64,000 nt of DNA from Candidatus Saccharimonadales bacterium (GCA_035697325.1 DASSDB010000004.1:62001-126000); one strand, 5' to 3'. Positions 15,992 through 25,173 are shown, numbered from the stretch's first letter. Made by a program: numbers and translations. The notes: a model not told the origin generated them from the letters alone.

Positions 15992-18155
15992 GTTTTCTCC
16001 TTATGTTTACTCCCGGTTCTTCATCGGATTGCGGATGCATTTCATCTAACAGCTGCTGGGTAAATATGGGAAGCGCAAAAGTGAAAGTTGATCCAACGCC
16101 TTCTTTCGACTCTACCCGAATAGTCCCATTATGACGCTTTAGTATGGATTTTGCGATATAAAGCCCCAAGCCCGTTCCGCTGCTACTTGTTGCCAGGCCG
16201 CCATGAACACGATAAAACTTGCGAAATAGATGCGAAAGAGCCGTCTCCGGAATACCGATACCTGTGTCTTTCACGGCAACTTCATATACATTGTCAGCTT
16301 GAGTGAGCGTAACGACAATAGTACCTTTTTCACGCGTATACTTCACGGCATTGGATAATAGATTGGTAGTCACTTCATGAAGAGCAAGCTGGTCCGCCAC
16401 AACAAAGCATCCCTTCTTTGGGCCATCGTAGCGGAGCGTCAACTGCTTATCAGCAGCCGTAAACTGAAGGGCTTCTACCGCCTGAACAACATCCGCGGCA
16501 AGATCAACCTTCTCCATAGTGAGAAGTAATGTTCCTTTTTCAATCCTAGTGACATCAAGCAAATTATTGATCAAGCCTCCTAGTACATCGACATTTTTAA
16601 GCGCCTGGCGTACAAACGGGATCACATCTTCGTGTGCATCATGTTCATTTTTATATAATGCAACTTCAAGATAGCCCCTCACGGCAGTCAGCGGTGTGCG
16701 AAGCTCATGCGCCGCCATCGAGACAAAATCCGTCTTCATGTTTTCAAGTTCGTGGCTCGATGTTTCATCATGAATAGTAACGATTGCACGCGTGCTGCCT
16801 CTTTTTACTTTATCACTCACCGGCGCGACGATAAGCTTTACGTAGCGTTCGATGCCTTTTTTGTCGGTATACTGGAGGTTACGGTATACTTTTACCTCAC
16901 CTACATCATAGTCTACCAAAAAAGACTGTTGGTTTTGGCGCCACGTAAAGAGATCGTGCATACTTTGGCCCACGAGTATTTCCGGTTTCATCTGAGTGAG
17001 TCGCGTGGCGGCCGAGTTAGCAATGATGATCTTCCCTCGATCATCGATTGCAAAGATACCTTCTGTCGTGCTATCGAGAATTACCTGAAGACGTTGACGC
17101 TGAGATTCTATACTCCCAACCATTTCATTGAGGTTTTGCTCCATTGTATTGATACTATTTGCCAGGGCTCCGATTTCATCGCGACGCGTCACAGGTACTC
17201 GTGTCATAAAATCACCTCGGCCGATTCTTTTTGATGCTTCGCTCAATTGGATGATAGGGCGCGTAAGAAGGCGCGTGAAAAACAGCGTTACGATGATAAT
17301 CACTACTATTACAGCGGTGAGAATTGCTGCTAAGCCATTACGAAGCGTAATTATAGATGCGTACGCTTCGCTTGTATCGATTTTTGTTGCAACTGCCCAA
17401 TCGGCCGTTTCAAGCTTGTGTGAAACTACGATAACCGACTCATTTCTATAGTCAAGCAACTCACGGTACGAGGTATTTTGATCATTAAACATATCTAAAC
17501 TGCTCACATTCGTCTTTACCGCCGCATCTGTATCAAACCTCAGAGGAAAAAGCGAAATCCCATCTTTTGATGCCACGACTGTTTCGCCCGTATTTCCAAG
17601 CCCAGTGTAATCTTGGACGACTGCCGTAAAATCATCAGTACGAAATACTGCCATGACCGTGGCAGCGCGCTGGCGATTAATACTCACTCCCGTGGTAATA
17701 TAGAGTTTTGTAAAACCATCTTGTGGGTCTTTTCGTACCGCAATACCATCATTTGTTTCGGGGGCCTGGATAGCAACTTGGGTTCCCGCAGACGACGCGA
17801 TTATGTTTCCTGAGGTATCCGTCAGTTGTAGCGACTCGATCGAAGATGCCTCTGTCTTCTTTGATTGAAGGATCGCAGCAAGAGCATCGCGGTTTGCCTT
17901 ATTTGGCTGTGCCACGTAGCTACGAAGCGTCAACTGCAAATCATACCGGTTTGCAAATTTCACTACCTCTTCCTGCTTGGTCTGAAGGAGGTTTGTAATA
18001 CGCTGCTCCTGCTTCACAGCAGTGCTGGATAATTGGTCGACCGTTGAATTACGAAGCGCGGCGCTCATCGCACTATAAGCAATTACACCCACAACCACTA
18101 CCGGCAGCAAACCGATCGCAAGAAAGAGCATAATAAACTTAGGGCGGATATTCAT
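15960..18155 (-). CDS. Sensor kinase with extracellular Cache-like, HAMP and PAS domains
   Basis: 731 residues. One helix (about 8-30), an external domain of about 250 residues resembling a double Cache fold, a second helix (about 280-302), HAMP (about 305-355, RPIIQLSEASKRIGRGDF), PAS (about 360-470, DSTTEGIFAIDDRGKIIIAN), HisKA with H483 in SMAAHELRTPL and an ATPase domain (LLSNAVKYTRE, DTGIGIP, GTGLGLYIAK). The ATG is 3 nt after the stop of the binding-protein gene. Cache domains bind small molecules directly or via a binding protein, which is encoded next door. Confidence 0.92.
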   Translation of the reverse strand: MNIRPKFIMLFLAIGLLPVVVVGVIAYSAMSAALRNSTVDQLSSTAVKQEQRITNLLQTKQEEVVKFANRYDLQLTLRSYVAQPNKANRDALAAILQSKKTEASSIESLQLTDTSGNIIASSAGTQVAIQAPETNDGIAVRKDPQDGFTKLYITTGVSINRQRAATVMAVFRTDDFTAVVQDYTGLGNTGETVVASKDGISLFPLRFDTDAAVKTNVSSLDMFNDQNTSYRELLDYRNESVIVVSHKLETADWAVATKIDTSEAYASIITLRNGLAAILTAVIVVIIIVTLFFTRLLTRPIIQLSEASKRIGRGDFMTRVPVTRRDEIGALANSINTMEQNLNEMVGSIESQRQRLQVILDSTTEGIFAIDDRGKIIIANSAATRLTQMKPEILVGQSMHDLFTWRQNQQSFLVDYDVGEVKVYRNLQYTDKKGIERYVKLIVAPVSDKVKRGSTRAIVTIHDETSSHELENMKTDFVSMAAHELRTPLTAVRGYLEVALYKNEHDAHEDVIPFVRQALKNVDVLGGLINNLLDVTRIEKGTLLLTMEKVDLAADVVQAVEALQFTAADKQLTLRYDGPKKGCFVVADQLALHEVTTNLLSNAVKYTREKGTIVVTLTQADNVYEVAVKDTGIGIPETALSHLFRKFYRVHGGLATSSSGTGLGLYIAKSILKRHNGTIRVESKEGVGSTFTFALPIFTQQLLDEMHPQSDEEPGVNIRRKRGWLTKNITR

Positions 18156-18158
18156 AAG

Positions 18159-19343
18159 CTACATTTTATCGAGTTTCACAAACGTACCATTTTGCACCTG
18201 AAGTACGTCATAATCGTATCCATCGCCTTTCTCTTCACCATTTTCATCAAATTTTATATCCGCCGACATGCCATTAAAGGATATTTGAGGTAGAGTATTC
18301 TTAATTTGCTCTCCGGTTGTCGCACCCTGTTGAATCGCCCGATAAATAGCCTCAAACGCATCATAAGCTTGGGGTGCGGCATACAACTGCTCAACTACCT
18401 TATACTCACTTTGAAGCATTTGCTTGAATGTCGTTGAGCCGGTAGGGAACGAGGTAATGGTAAGACCGGCAGATGCCGTTGGAGCATTACTTATTACCGT
18501 TTGATCATAAAAGATATCGGCACCGAACAGCGGAACTTTTATTCCTACCTGACGAGCTATCTGGATTGCCGCGGTAGCCGAAACTACCGAATTCGGCGCA
18601 ATAAACATCCCTTCGGGATTCGAATCTTTTAACTTCTGTATCTGCGCCGATAGGGCAATGTCGTCGGGTTCTGCATACGCCGTTGCTACAACTTTACCAC
18701 CTAGTGACTCGAACTTTTCCTGAAATGCTTTGTTCATATTAGAACCGTACGGCTCGTTTGTATAAAAAACAGCAACTTTTTGGATACCTTTATTATGAAT
18801 GGCCTCAGCCATAAACGTCGCTTGGTAGCTATCGGGCGGCACTACTCTGAAAAAATAATCGTTCGGAATACTCAGTGTTGTCGACGAAGCAGAAGGACTT
18901 ACCATAGGTGTTTTTGTATTGTTTGCGGTGGGCAAAACCGCCACCGACGCGCTTGAGCAACCATCACCAATAATTGCCGCAACGCTTTGGTCAATTAATT
19001 TTTTTACCGCTTCCCGGGCGACGTTAGGGTCGCACTGCGAATCTGCCTGGATAATATCAACGGTGTTAGCACCCAAATGCTTCTTTGCTAGTTGGATTCC
19101 TTTCATTGTCCCATATCCCATACTGCTTGAGCCACCTGTAAACGCCATAAGAACGCCTACTTTTACTGTTGGTTTAGGTTTCGGGGTTCTTGTAATTTGG
19201 TACCATGTTACTAGTCCGGCCCCGATCGCCAACATAAGTACAAAGACGACCACGAATACAACAAAGCGCCTACGACGTTTTTTAGGAGGCTGCGAAACAG
19301 ATTCTTGTCCTGTATCCATTGGTGGCATTTCTTCGTTTTGCAT
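18159..19343 (-). CDS. Membrane-anchored periplasmic-binding-like protein (Leu/Ile/Val type)
   Basis: 394 residues. A basic N-terminus (PPKKRRRR) and one helix (about 25-48) without a lipobox Cys anchor a type I binding-protein fold starting VKVGVLMAFTGGSSSMGYGT, with GDGCSSASVAVLP, SPSASSTTLS and VFYTNEPYGSNM as in the branched-chain amino acid binding family. No permease or ATPase for uptake is nearby. It is the first gene of a unit with the Cache kinase and CheY protein, so a role as ligand receptor for signalling is more likely than transport. GAGGAG precedes the ATG. Confidence 0.88.
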   Translation of the reverse strand: MQNEEMPPMDTGQESVSQPPKKRRRRFVVFVVVFVLMLAIGAGLVTWYQITRTPKPKPTVKVGVLMAFTGGSSSMGYGTMKGIQLAKKHLGANTVDIIQADSQCDPNVAREAVKKLIDQSVAAIIGDGCSSASVAVLPTANNTKTPMVSPSASSTTLSIPNDYFFRVVPPDSYQATFMAEAIHNKGIQKVAVFYTNEPYGSNMNKAFQEKFESLGGKVVATAYAEPDDIALSAQIQKLKDSNPEGMFIAPNSVVSATAAIQIARQVGIKVPLFGADIFYDQTVISNAPTASAGLTITSFPTGSTTFKQMLQSEYKVVEQLYAAPQAYDAFEAIYRAIQQGATTGEQIKNTLPQISFNGMSADIKFDENGEEKGDGYDYDVLQVQNGTFVKLDKM

Positions 19344-19433
19344 GGCTCACTTGCTCCTCACGCTTATGGTTATTTCTATCATCACGAAATGCGCTCATAC
19401 TGTCAAGCGAATTCAGGTGGGCCTTTAATTGAT

Positions 19434-19979
19434 TTACCAGATATCGGGTGCGCCTAAATTCAACGAGCGTGCGACATATATTTGTAGCAAAAAGCACCCC
19501 ATCGCTAAGAGTCCGATAATGATCGTCGCAATGTGAACAGCGGGGATAGTCATATCGGCTGGGTCCGTCATGAGTGCGATGAGGGCAAAACCAAGCAGCG
19601 GAAGTGTCGCGGCAATACACTTTATAAAGAACAGTGAACGTTTTGAAACTTTAATGCGTATTATTTTTAAGATATGACGCAAAAAGCGTGAACTCCACTT
19701 TGCAATGAAATAGGGGAGCGTTATCAAAATAACGAAAGAAGCGACAGCTGCGATTGCCGTGATAATATACGCCGTGATTTGCGGATTTGACGTAGTTTCA
19801 CTTACTACAGATTGGCTATCGGGCACAATGACAGTAGAGGGAGTAAGTGAAGAAGATTGCATAAAAAGTACTAGGACCACTGCCACAAAGAGCGTCCAAG
19901 CGGTAACGAGCAGAAGATAGCCAGCCGTACCGATAGTATTTGCAAGGATATAGGCTTTTCGAACACGCTTACGCTTCAT
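19434..19979 (-). CDS. Four-helix membrane protein, unknown function
   Basis: 181 residues from the ATG at 19979. A basic start (MKRKRVRKAY) leads into hydrophobic segments at about 10-35, 70-95, 120-140 and 145-170. No cysteines or known motif. TGT-TACTAT on the minus strand ends 6 nt before this ATG and there is no Shine-Dalgarno, which favours this start over the ATG 21 nt upstream inside the promoter. It could be part of the signalling unit downstream (91 nt gap). I do not recognise the family. Confidence 0.65.
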   Translation of the reverse strand: MKRKRVRKAYILANTIGTAGYLLLVTAWTLFVAVVLVLFMQSSSLTPSTVIVPDSQSVVSETTSNPQITAYIITAIAAVASFVILITLPYFIAKWSSRFLRHILKIIRIKVSKRSLFFIKCIAATLPLLGFALIALMTDPADMTIPAVHIATIIIGLLAMGCFLLQIYVARSLNLGAPDIW

Positions 19980-20012
19980 ATTTTTATAGTAACATCCCAA
20001 GCCGCCAAAATC

Positions 20013-20041
20013 TTGCTAATTTTGCCCATTTGAGGTAGAAT
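20013..20041 (+). promoter_or_regulatory. rplK promoter
   Basis: TTGCTA (20013-20018), a 17-nt spacer and TAGAAT (20036-20041) about 50 nt before rplK. Its presence shows that rplK, normally served by the secE-nusG promoter, has its own start here. A small stem ACTCG/CGAGT follows in the leader. Confidence 0.6.
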
Positions 20042-20093
20042 GAGTTCGTTACGCACTCGGTAATACGAGTAAATTTAGTTAGGAAAAATTAAT

Positions 20094-20519
20094 ATGGCAA
20101 AGAAGATCATCGGAAATCTCAAGTTCCGCATCCCAGCCGGCCGCGCAAGCGCAGCGCCTCCCGTCGGTTCAATCCTCGGTCAGTGGGGTCTTAATATGAT
20201 GGATTTCATCAATCCATTCAACGACGCGACAAAAGACATGATGGGAAAAGATGTCATCGTACACCTTCAGGTGTTTGAAGACCGCTCATTTACCTGGAAG
20301 ACACTCGGCCAGCCTGTTGATGATATGATCCGTGAAAAGATCGGTCTGAAAAAGGGAAGCAGCAAGCCTCATAGCGAAAAAGTAGGTAAAATTACCCGCG
20401 CACAACTTCAGGAAATCGCAGAAGCTAAGAAAGATCAGCTCAATGCGATCGATATCGAAGGCGCTATAAAAGTAGTGGCCGGTACGGCTCGCAGCATGGG
20501 CGTCGAAGTCGTCGACTAG
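20094..20519 (+). CDS. rplK: 50S ribosomal protein L11
   Basis: 141 residues, standard length. The N-terminal region (LKFRIPAGRASAAPPVGS, GQWGLNMMDFINPFNDAT) and the C-terminal rRNA-binding part (VGKITRAQLQEIAEAKKDQL, IKVVAGTARSMGVEVVD) are typical. L11 binds the GTPase-associated region of 23S rRNA. The gene is alone between its own promoter and a perfect terminator; rplA lies 6.7 kb further on. TTAGGAAAAATTAAT precedes the ATG. Confidence 0.97.
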   Translation: MAKKIIGNLKFRIPAGRASAAPPVGSILGQWGLNMMDFINPFNDATKDMMGKDVIVHLQVFEDRSFTWKTLGQPVDDMIREKIGLKKGSSKPHSEKVGKITRAQLQEIAEAKKDQLNAIDIEGAIKVVAGTARSMGVEVVD

Positions 20520-20533
20520 ACATTCAGACCACA

Positions 20534-20570
20534 GTTTAAAAATACCGCCTACGAGGCGGTATTTTTAAAC
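20534..20570. terminator. Perfect 17-bp bidirectional terminator after rplK
   Basis: GTTTAAAAATACCGCCT (20534-20550) is exactly complementary to 20554-20570 around a 3-nt loop, GC core inside and A/T arms outside. Confidence 0.9.
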
Positions 20571-20593
20571 AAAACAAACAACTACATGTAAAT

Positions 20594-20630
20594 GGGTAGC
20601 TGCGCATAATTCTCGATAGCGCAACTACCC
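20594..20630 (-). terminator. Hairpin at the 3' end of the 20679-20999 gene
   Basis: GGGTAG and GCGC (20594-20604) pair with GCGC and CTACCC (about 20619-20630) with a two-base internal mismatch. It lies directly after the minus-strand gene. Confidence 0.5.
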
Positions 20631-20678
20631 CGGGATCAGATATTGATTACTGCGAGACCCTGTGACTTACATTACCGC

Positions 20679-20999
20679 CTACCACGCACGGCGGTGCCAC
20701 TCTGCCAGCTCTTTGCCGTGATGCCAGTGACGCTCCAGCAGCTGGATGATCTCGGTGGCCGTAAAGCCGCTGGCCAGGTGCATGCACGAGAGTTCGCGTG
20801 TCGCGTCGGCTGCTTCTGCCACGGACATTCCCTCGCGCATAGCGACCTGCATCATCTTGGCCCACTCTTCAGCACCTAGAATGAGATCCACGGCCTTCGC
20901 GTCTGGTGCGTTATAGAGACGCATGGACCACTCGGCAGCTTCCCGCAGCATCATGTCTTCTGCGAAAGCCAGTAGCTGGCCTTTGTGCTTGTACGACAT
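20679..20999 (-). CDS. Small helical protein of unknown function, GC-rich codon use
   Basis: 106 residues, predicted almost wholly alpha-helical, with two helical stretches (QLLAFAEDMMLREAAEWSM and EEWAKMMQVAMREGMSVAEA) and a His/Trp-rich C-terminal end (RHWHHGKELAEWHRRAW). No signal peptide. AGAAGGG is the ribosome-binding site. Codons end mostly in G or C, unlike rplK on one side and the NUDIX-Ku operon on the other. Isolated between its own signals; transferred gene is an inference. Confidence 0.6.
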   Translation of the reverse strand: MSYKHKGQLLAFAEDMMLREAAEWSMRLYNAPDAKAVDLILGAEEWAKMMQVAMREGMSVAEAADATRELSCMHLASGFTATEIIQLLERHWHHGKELAEWHRRAW

Positions 21000-21092
21000 C
21001 GTAGACCCTTCTCACATAAGAACATCTGTCTCACCGATCATATAATAAAACCTATATTTCATCAACTCTCGTGTGTTTGCTATAGTGATTGC

Positions 21093-21623
21093 ATGCCACA
21101 CATTCATACCGAGCCAGGGCAGCACGACCACACCGTTAGTATCTATATTATTCGCACAGATTTTGCAAAGCCTAAGCTACTGTTTCATTTTCATAAAAAA
21201 GCTCAACTATACACTCAGTTTGGCGGCCACATAGAAATCGACGAAACGCCGTGGGGATCAGTATTGCATGAACTACGCGAAGAAAGCGGCTACGATATGA
21301 GCCAGCTAGAGCTTCTTCAGCCTAGAACGCGCCCTACAAAAATCGGAAGCGCCATCGTGCACCCCACACCAGTGGTCCATGCTACCATGAGCTATCATGG
21401 CACAGCGGAGCATTTTCATACCGATACAGCCTACGCCTTCACGACCGCCGAAGCGCCAGCGCATTTGCCCGAAGAAGGCGAATCAACCGACATCATCCTT
21501 CTATCTCGAGATGAAATAACACCAGAAGAGCGAATGGACGACATTACGCGTGATACAGCTCTTTATGTTGTTGATACGATTCTCCCTTCGTGGCAGCCGG
21601 TTTCACCGACAGAGTTTTCCTAG
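21093..21623 (+). CDS. NUDIX hydrolase
   Basis: 176 residues from the ATG at 21093, chosen because TGC-TATAGT ends 6 nt before it. The NUDIX box is GGHIEIDETPWGSVLHELRE followed by ESG. The N-terminus is rich in His (MPHIHTEPGQHDHTVS). Family members hydrolyse nucleoside diphosphate derivatives, oxidised nucleotides or capped RNA; the substrate is unknown. It lies 38 nt before Ku, although Ku has its own -10 element, so a link with DNA-end repair is suggestive only. Confidence 0.85.
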   Translation: MPHIHTEPGQHDHTVSIYIIRTDFAKPKLLFHFHKKAQLYTQFGGHIEIDETPWGSVLHELREESGYDMSQLELLQPRTRPTKIGSAIVHPTPVVHATMSYHGTAEHFHTDTAYAFTTAEAPAHLPEEGESTDIILLSRDEITPEERMDDITRDTALYVVDTILPSWQPVSPTEFS

Positions 21624-21661
21624 CATTAGCGTTATTGAAACGACTTTGTTACCATAAGAAT

Positions 21662-22426
21662 ATGCGTGCACTATGGAGCGGATCAATCAGTTTTGGACTT
21701 GTTAATATTCCCGTAAGACTTTATAGCGGAGTAAATCCGCATGAGGGTATCGACCTTGATATGCTTCATAAGGATGATCATTCCCCGATTCGGTACGCTC
21801 GAATCTGCCGGAAGGACGGCGAAGAGGTGCCCTGGGAGGATATCGTAAAGGGGTATGAATATCGTGACGGCGATTACGTAGTGCTTACTCAAAAAGATCT
21901 TGATAAGCTCGACACAGAAAAAACCGAAACAATCGACATTCAACATTTCGTCGATGAAGATGAAATCGATATCCGTTATTTTGAACATCCGTACTATCTT
22001 GAGCCCGTAAAAGGCGGCGAGAAAGCATATGCACTGCTACGAGCAGCCCTTGAGCAATCAGGTAAACTGGCGCTTTCTAAATTTGTACTCCGCCAACGCG
22101 AACATCTTGGGGCGATCAAGCCGGTAGGAAAGGCGCTTGTACTCAACCAAATGCGGTTTCCAACCGACCTCCGTGAAGCAACCGAACTATCCTTTCCACC
22201 CGAGAGTAGCGTTTCAAGCAGTGAGGTAAAGGTTGCGCTGAAGTTCGTTTCACAAGAAACAGCCCACTTCGTGCCAGAGGACTACCACGACACATATACC
22301 GAAGAACTTGAAGATATGATCGAAGCCAAAACCAAAGGTAAAAAACCGAAAAAACACGCCGAAAAGAAAGCCGATACCTCTGCTAAAGACCTTATGGCAT
22401 CCCTCAAAGCCAGCCTTAAGGAATAG
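21662..22426 (+). CDS. ku: Non-homologous end-joining protein Ku
   Basis: 254 residues. It begins MRALWSGSISFGLVNIPVRL, the usual Ku start, and carries LHKDDHSPIRYARICRKDG and EEVPWEDIVKGYEY. The C-terminus is a Lys-rich tail (EAKTKGKKPKKHAEKKAD) like those that aid DNA threading. Homodimeric Ku encircles DNA ends and recruits LigD, whose gene begins 3 nt after the stop. The start is fixed by the family and by TGT-TACCAT ending 6 nt before the ATG; no Shine-Dalgarno is present. Confidence 0.95.
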   Translation: MRALWSGSISFGLVNIPVRLYSGVNPHEGIDLDMLHKDDHSPIRYARICRKDGEEVPWEDIVKGYEYRDGDYVVLTQKDLDKLDTEKTETIDIQHFVDEDEIDIRYFEHPYYLEPVKGGEKAYALLRAALEQSGKLALSKFVLRQREHLGAIKPVGKALVLNQMRFPTDLREATELSFPPESSVSSSEVKVALKFVSQETAHFVPEDYHDTYTEELEDMIEAKTKGKKPKKHAEKKADTSAKDLMASLKASLKE

Positions 22427-22429
22427 CCG

Positions 22430-24883
22430 ATGAGCCTTCGGAAGTATCTTGCCAAACGCCGCTTTGACGACACTCCCGAGCCAAGAGGGAAACGCAAAAA
22501 AACGAAGAGCAAAAAGCTCGCCTTTGTCGTACAGGAGCACCATGCATCACGGCTTCATTACGATTTTCGCCTTGAGCTAGACGGCGTTTTAAAAAGTTGG
22601 GCGGTACCCAAAGGCCCTTCAATGAACCCTGAAGATCATCACTTAGCGGTGCACGTCGAGGACCATCCATTTGCGTATCGCAAATTCGAGGGTACTATCC
22701 CGGAAGGTAATTATGGCGCCGGGAAGGTTATTATATGGGATGAGGGAACATACGAGCCGTACCACGATGGTCCCGACGATGAGGCCACACTTCGTAAACA
22801 ACTCGAGAAAGGTCATCTTACCTTTATTCTTCATGGTAAAAAACTGCACGGTGAGTTTGCGCTTATAAAAATGCACGGTGATGACGAAAAAGCCTGGCTG
22901 CTGATTAAAAAAGATGACGAGTTTGCATCTCACGAAGATATCACAAAACAAGCTGCTTCAGTAAAGAGCGGCAAGGTAGTTGATGATATCGGGAAACCCG
23001 CGTTCGATAAGGATGTCATTAAAAAATACCCCGCTAAAAAGCATCCCTGGCAAGTAAAGCCAATGCTTTGTACATTAGTCGACGAACCCTTTAGCGGAGA
23101 AGAATGGCTTTTCGAAATCAAATGGGATGGCTACCGGGCAATCGCCAGTAAAGACGGTGACCATACAGAGCTGTACTCTCGTGCTCATACAGATTTTAAG
23201 GCTCATTATCCGCCCATCGCCGAAGCCCTAAAGTCCCTCAAGCACGACGTCATCCTTGATGGGGAAATTATGGTAGTTGATAGCGATGGAGTTCCTCATT
23301 TTGAAGCACTCCAAAACTGGCGGCGCGACTTTAAGGGTGATCTTGTATATTACGCGTTTGATATTCTTTGGTGCGACGGGCATGATTTACGAGACATGCC
23401 GCTTTATCAGCGCAAGCAAGTCCTAAAGAGTATCATAGATAATAGTTCTGTCATTCACTATAGCGACCATGTCGAAGCAAACGGCAAAAGCCTTTTCAAT
23501 GAAATGAAGCGAAAAGGGCTAGAAGGAATGGTAGCCAAAAAGACAAACAGCACCTATCGAGAAAATATTCGAGGTAAGGACTGGCTGAAGGTCAAAACAC
23601 ATCTTCGCCAGGAAGTAGTGATTGGTGGTTTTACCGAACCGCGTGGCGGACGGAAGTATCTTGGCTCGCTCATTCTTGGCGTCTATCGTGATGGTGCGTT
23701 TGAATATGTCGGCCATTCCGGCGGCGGCATTCCGGATAACCAGCGCAAGCTCCTTCGTGAGCGCCTCGAAAAACTTGAGCGTAAAACTTCGCCTTTCTCC
23801 GAACCCCCAAAACCAAACGCACCCGTTCATTGGACAAAACCCGAGGTCGTCACAGAAATGAGTTTTAGCGAATGGACAAGCGACGGCCGTATGCGACATC
23901 CTGTATTTGAGGGTCTCAGGGCAGACAAAAAAGCTTCGGCCGTTCATCGTGAAAATCCGCAGAGCACCATCAAAGCGAAGGAGGAAGTAAATATGCATGG
24001 CAAAGTCGCACTTTCGCACTTAGATAAAGTGTTTTTTCCTAAACATGGTTACACAAAGGGAGATATTATTTCCTATTACGAAGCCGTAGCTCCTTATATT
24101 TTACCGTATCTAAAAGATCGGCCACTATCGCTTCTTCGTCAGCCAAATGGCATAACCGAAGAGGGATTCTTTCAAAAAAATCATGAGCACCTGCCCGACT
24201 GGGTACCATCTACAGATATTTTTTCCGACTCAAACAATAAAGATCTCCACTGGATCGTCGGGGGGTCACTTGATACCCTCCGCTACATCGTACAACTAGG
24301 AAGTATCGAGGTTAATCCCTGGAATTCTCGCACCCAGCACCTCGACAAGCCTGATTGGCTTGTCATAGACCTCGATCCTGAAGGGGTAACATTTAAAGAT
24401 GTTATTACCGTTGCCCGCACAGTAAAAGAAGTCTGCGACGAATGGAAGGTAGACGCGTATCCAAAGACATCCGGCAAAACAGGAATTCATATTTTCATCC
24501 CGCTGGGGGCAAATTATACCTCAGAGCAAGCTAAAAACTTTGCCCATCTCATCGCGCTCGAAGTCAATGCGCGTCAGCCAAACCTCACGAGTGTTGAGCG
24601 TATTCCCGCCAAGCGCCCCCATCGTATTTATCTGGATTTTTTACAAAACAGAGAAGGCCAGACGCTCGCCGCACCCTATTCAGTCCGGCCGACTCCTGAC
24701 GCGACTGTTTCTACGCCCCTTCGCTGGGACGAAGTAAAGCCAGGCCTGAAGCCGACAGATTTTACTATTAAAAATATGCCGAAACGACTTGAAAAAGTGG
24801 GAGATCTCTGGAAACCAGTCACCGGCAAAGGGGTAAATTTGGCGAAAATCCTCGATCTTCTCGAGAAAAAGAGCAAGATATAA
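22430..24883 (+). CDS. ligD: Multifunctional NHEJ DNA ligase LigD (PE-LIG-POL)
   Basis: 817 residues. The 3'-phosphoesterase domain is first (about 25-170; QEHHASRLHYDFRLELDG, AVPKGPSMNP), then an ATP-dependent ligase (about 205-490) with catalytic K231 in EIKWDGYRAIA, LDGEIMVVD and GLEGMVAKK, then the PrimPol-type polymerase (about 530-810; KVFFPKHGYTKGDIISYYE, VIDLDPEG with the catalytic acids, SGKTGIHIFIPL). The order matches the Pseudomonas LigD type, not the mycobacterial POL-PE-LIG order. With Ku it processes and seals double-strand breaks. Confidence 0.96.
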   Translation: MSLRKYLAKRRFDDTPEPRGKRKKTKSKKLAFVVQEHHASRLHYDFRLELDGVLKSWAVPKGPSMNPEDHHLAVHVEDHPFAYRKFEGTIPEGNYGAGKVIIWDEGTYEPYHDGPDDEATLRKQLEKGHLTFILHGKKLHGEFALIKMHGDDEKAWLLIKKDDEFASHEDITKQAASVKSGKVVDDIGKPAFDKDVIKKYPAKKHPWQVKPMLCTLVDEPFSGEEWLFEIKWDGYRAIASKDGDHTELYSRAHTDFKAHYPPIAEALKSLKHDVILDGEIMVVDSDGVPHFEALQNWRRDFKGDLVYYAFDILWCDGHDLRDMPLYQRKQVLKSIIDNSSVIHYSDHVEANGKSLFNEMKRKGLEGMVAKKTNSTYRENIRGKDWLKVKTHLRQEVVIGGFTEPRGGRKYLGSLILGVYRDGAFEYVGHSGGGIPDNQRKLLRERLEKLERKTSPFSEPPKPNAPVHWTKPEVVTEMSFSEWTSDGRMRHPVFEGLRADKKASAVHRENPQSTIKAKEEVNMHGKVALSHLDKVFFPKHGYTKGDIISYYEAVAPYILPYLKDRPLSLLRQPNGITEEGFFQKNHEHLPDWVPSTDIFSDSNNKDLHWIVGGSLDTLRYIVQLGSIEVNPWNSRTQHLDKPDWLVIDLDPEGVTFKDVITVARTVKEVCDEWKVDAYPKTSGKTGIHIFIPLGANYTSEQAKNFAHLIALEVNARQPNLTSVERIPAKRPHRIYLDFLQNREGQTLAAPYSVRPTPDATVSTPLRWDEVKPGLKPTDFTIKNMPKRLEKVGDLWKPVTGKGVNLAKILDLLEKKSKI

Positions 24884-24889
24884 AACATA

Positions 24890-24920
24890 TTGACGCCGCA
24901 CCAAGTAGACGCGCTATAAT
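24890..24920 (+). promoter_or_regulatory. Promoter after ligD
   Basis: TTGACG (24890-24895) and TATAAT (24915-24920) with a 19-nt spacer. It drives transcription through the structured spacer 24927-25173 towards the small gene at 25174. Confidence 0.55.
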
Positions 24921-24926
24921 AGTAAT

Positions 24927-25173
24927 GGTTATGTGAGTACTGGTGGAAGCCTTTTCACTTACAAACCCCCAAAATAACCTACATTAAAAAATTAATGATT
25001 TAATCCGGCATACACACCAACTCTATCTAGAGTCAGGCGTCCCTGTAGGATTACATATTCGCTACTTCAGGCATTGAACGCGCGTGCATAAGCGGTGCAG
25101 TTGTCGCATAGCCTTGTAGTCCACCTCCTAATTCCGCTGATGTTTATAAATAAAACACGTCGAGGGAGAGAAT
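24927..25173 (+). ncRNA. Candidate structured RNA or 5' leader
   Basis: About 247 nt follow the promoter without a plausible reading frame. Pairings seen by eye: GGTTAT/ATAACC (24927-24932 with about 24974-24979) enclosing GTGAG/CTTAC; ACTCTA/TAGAGT (about 25020-25033); CCTG..TAG with CTA..CAGG (about 25042-25071); and a long-range GGTGGA (24942-24947)/TCCACC. The octamer CACCTCCT at 25122-25129 equals the 16S anti-Shine-Dalgarno and could pair with GGGAG before the next ATG. Either an independent RNA or a regulatory leader; it does not look like tmRNA, SRP RNA or RNase P RNA. Confidence 0.35.

Noticed and set aside
24927-25173. tmRNA, SRP RNA or RNase P RNA
   Set aside because: CACCTCC recalls a tmRNA 3' end, but there is no matching acceptor start, tag frame, SRP GGAA loop or RNase P core motif.
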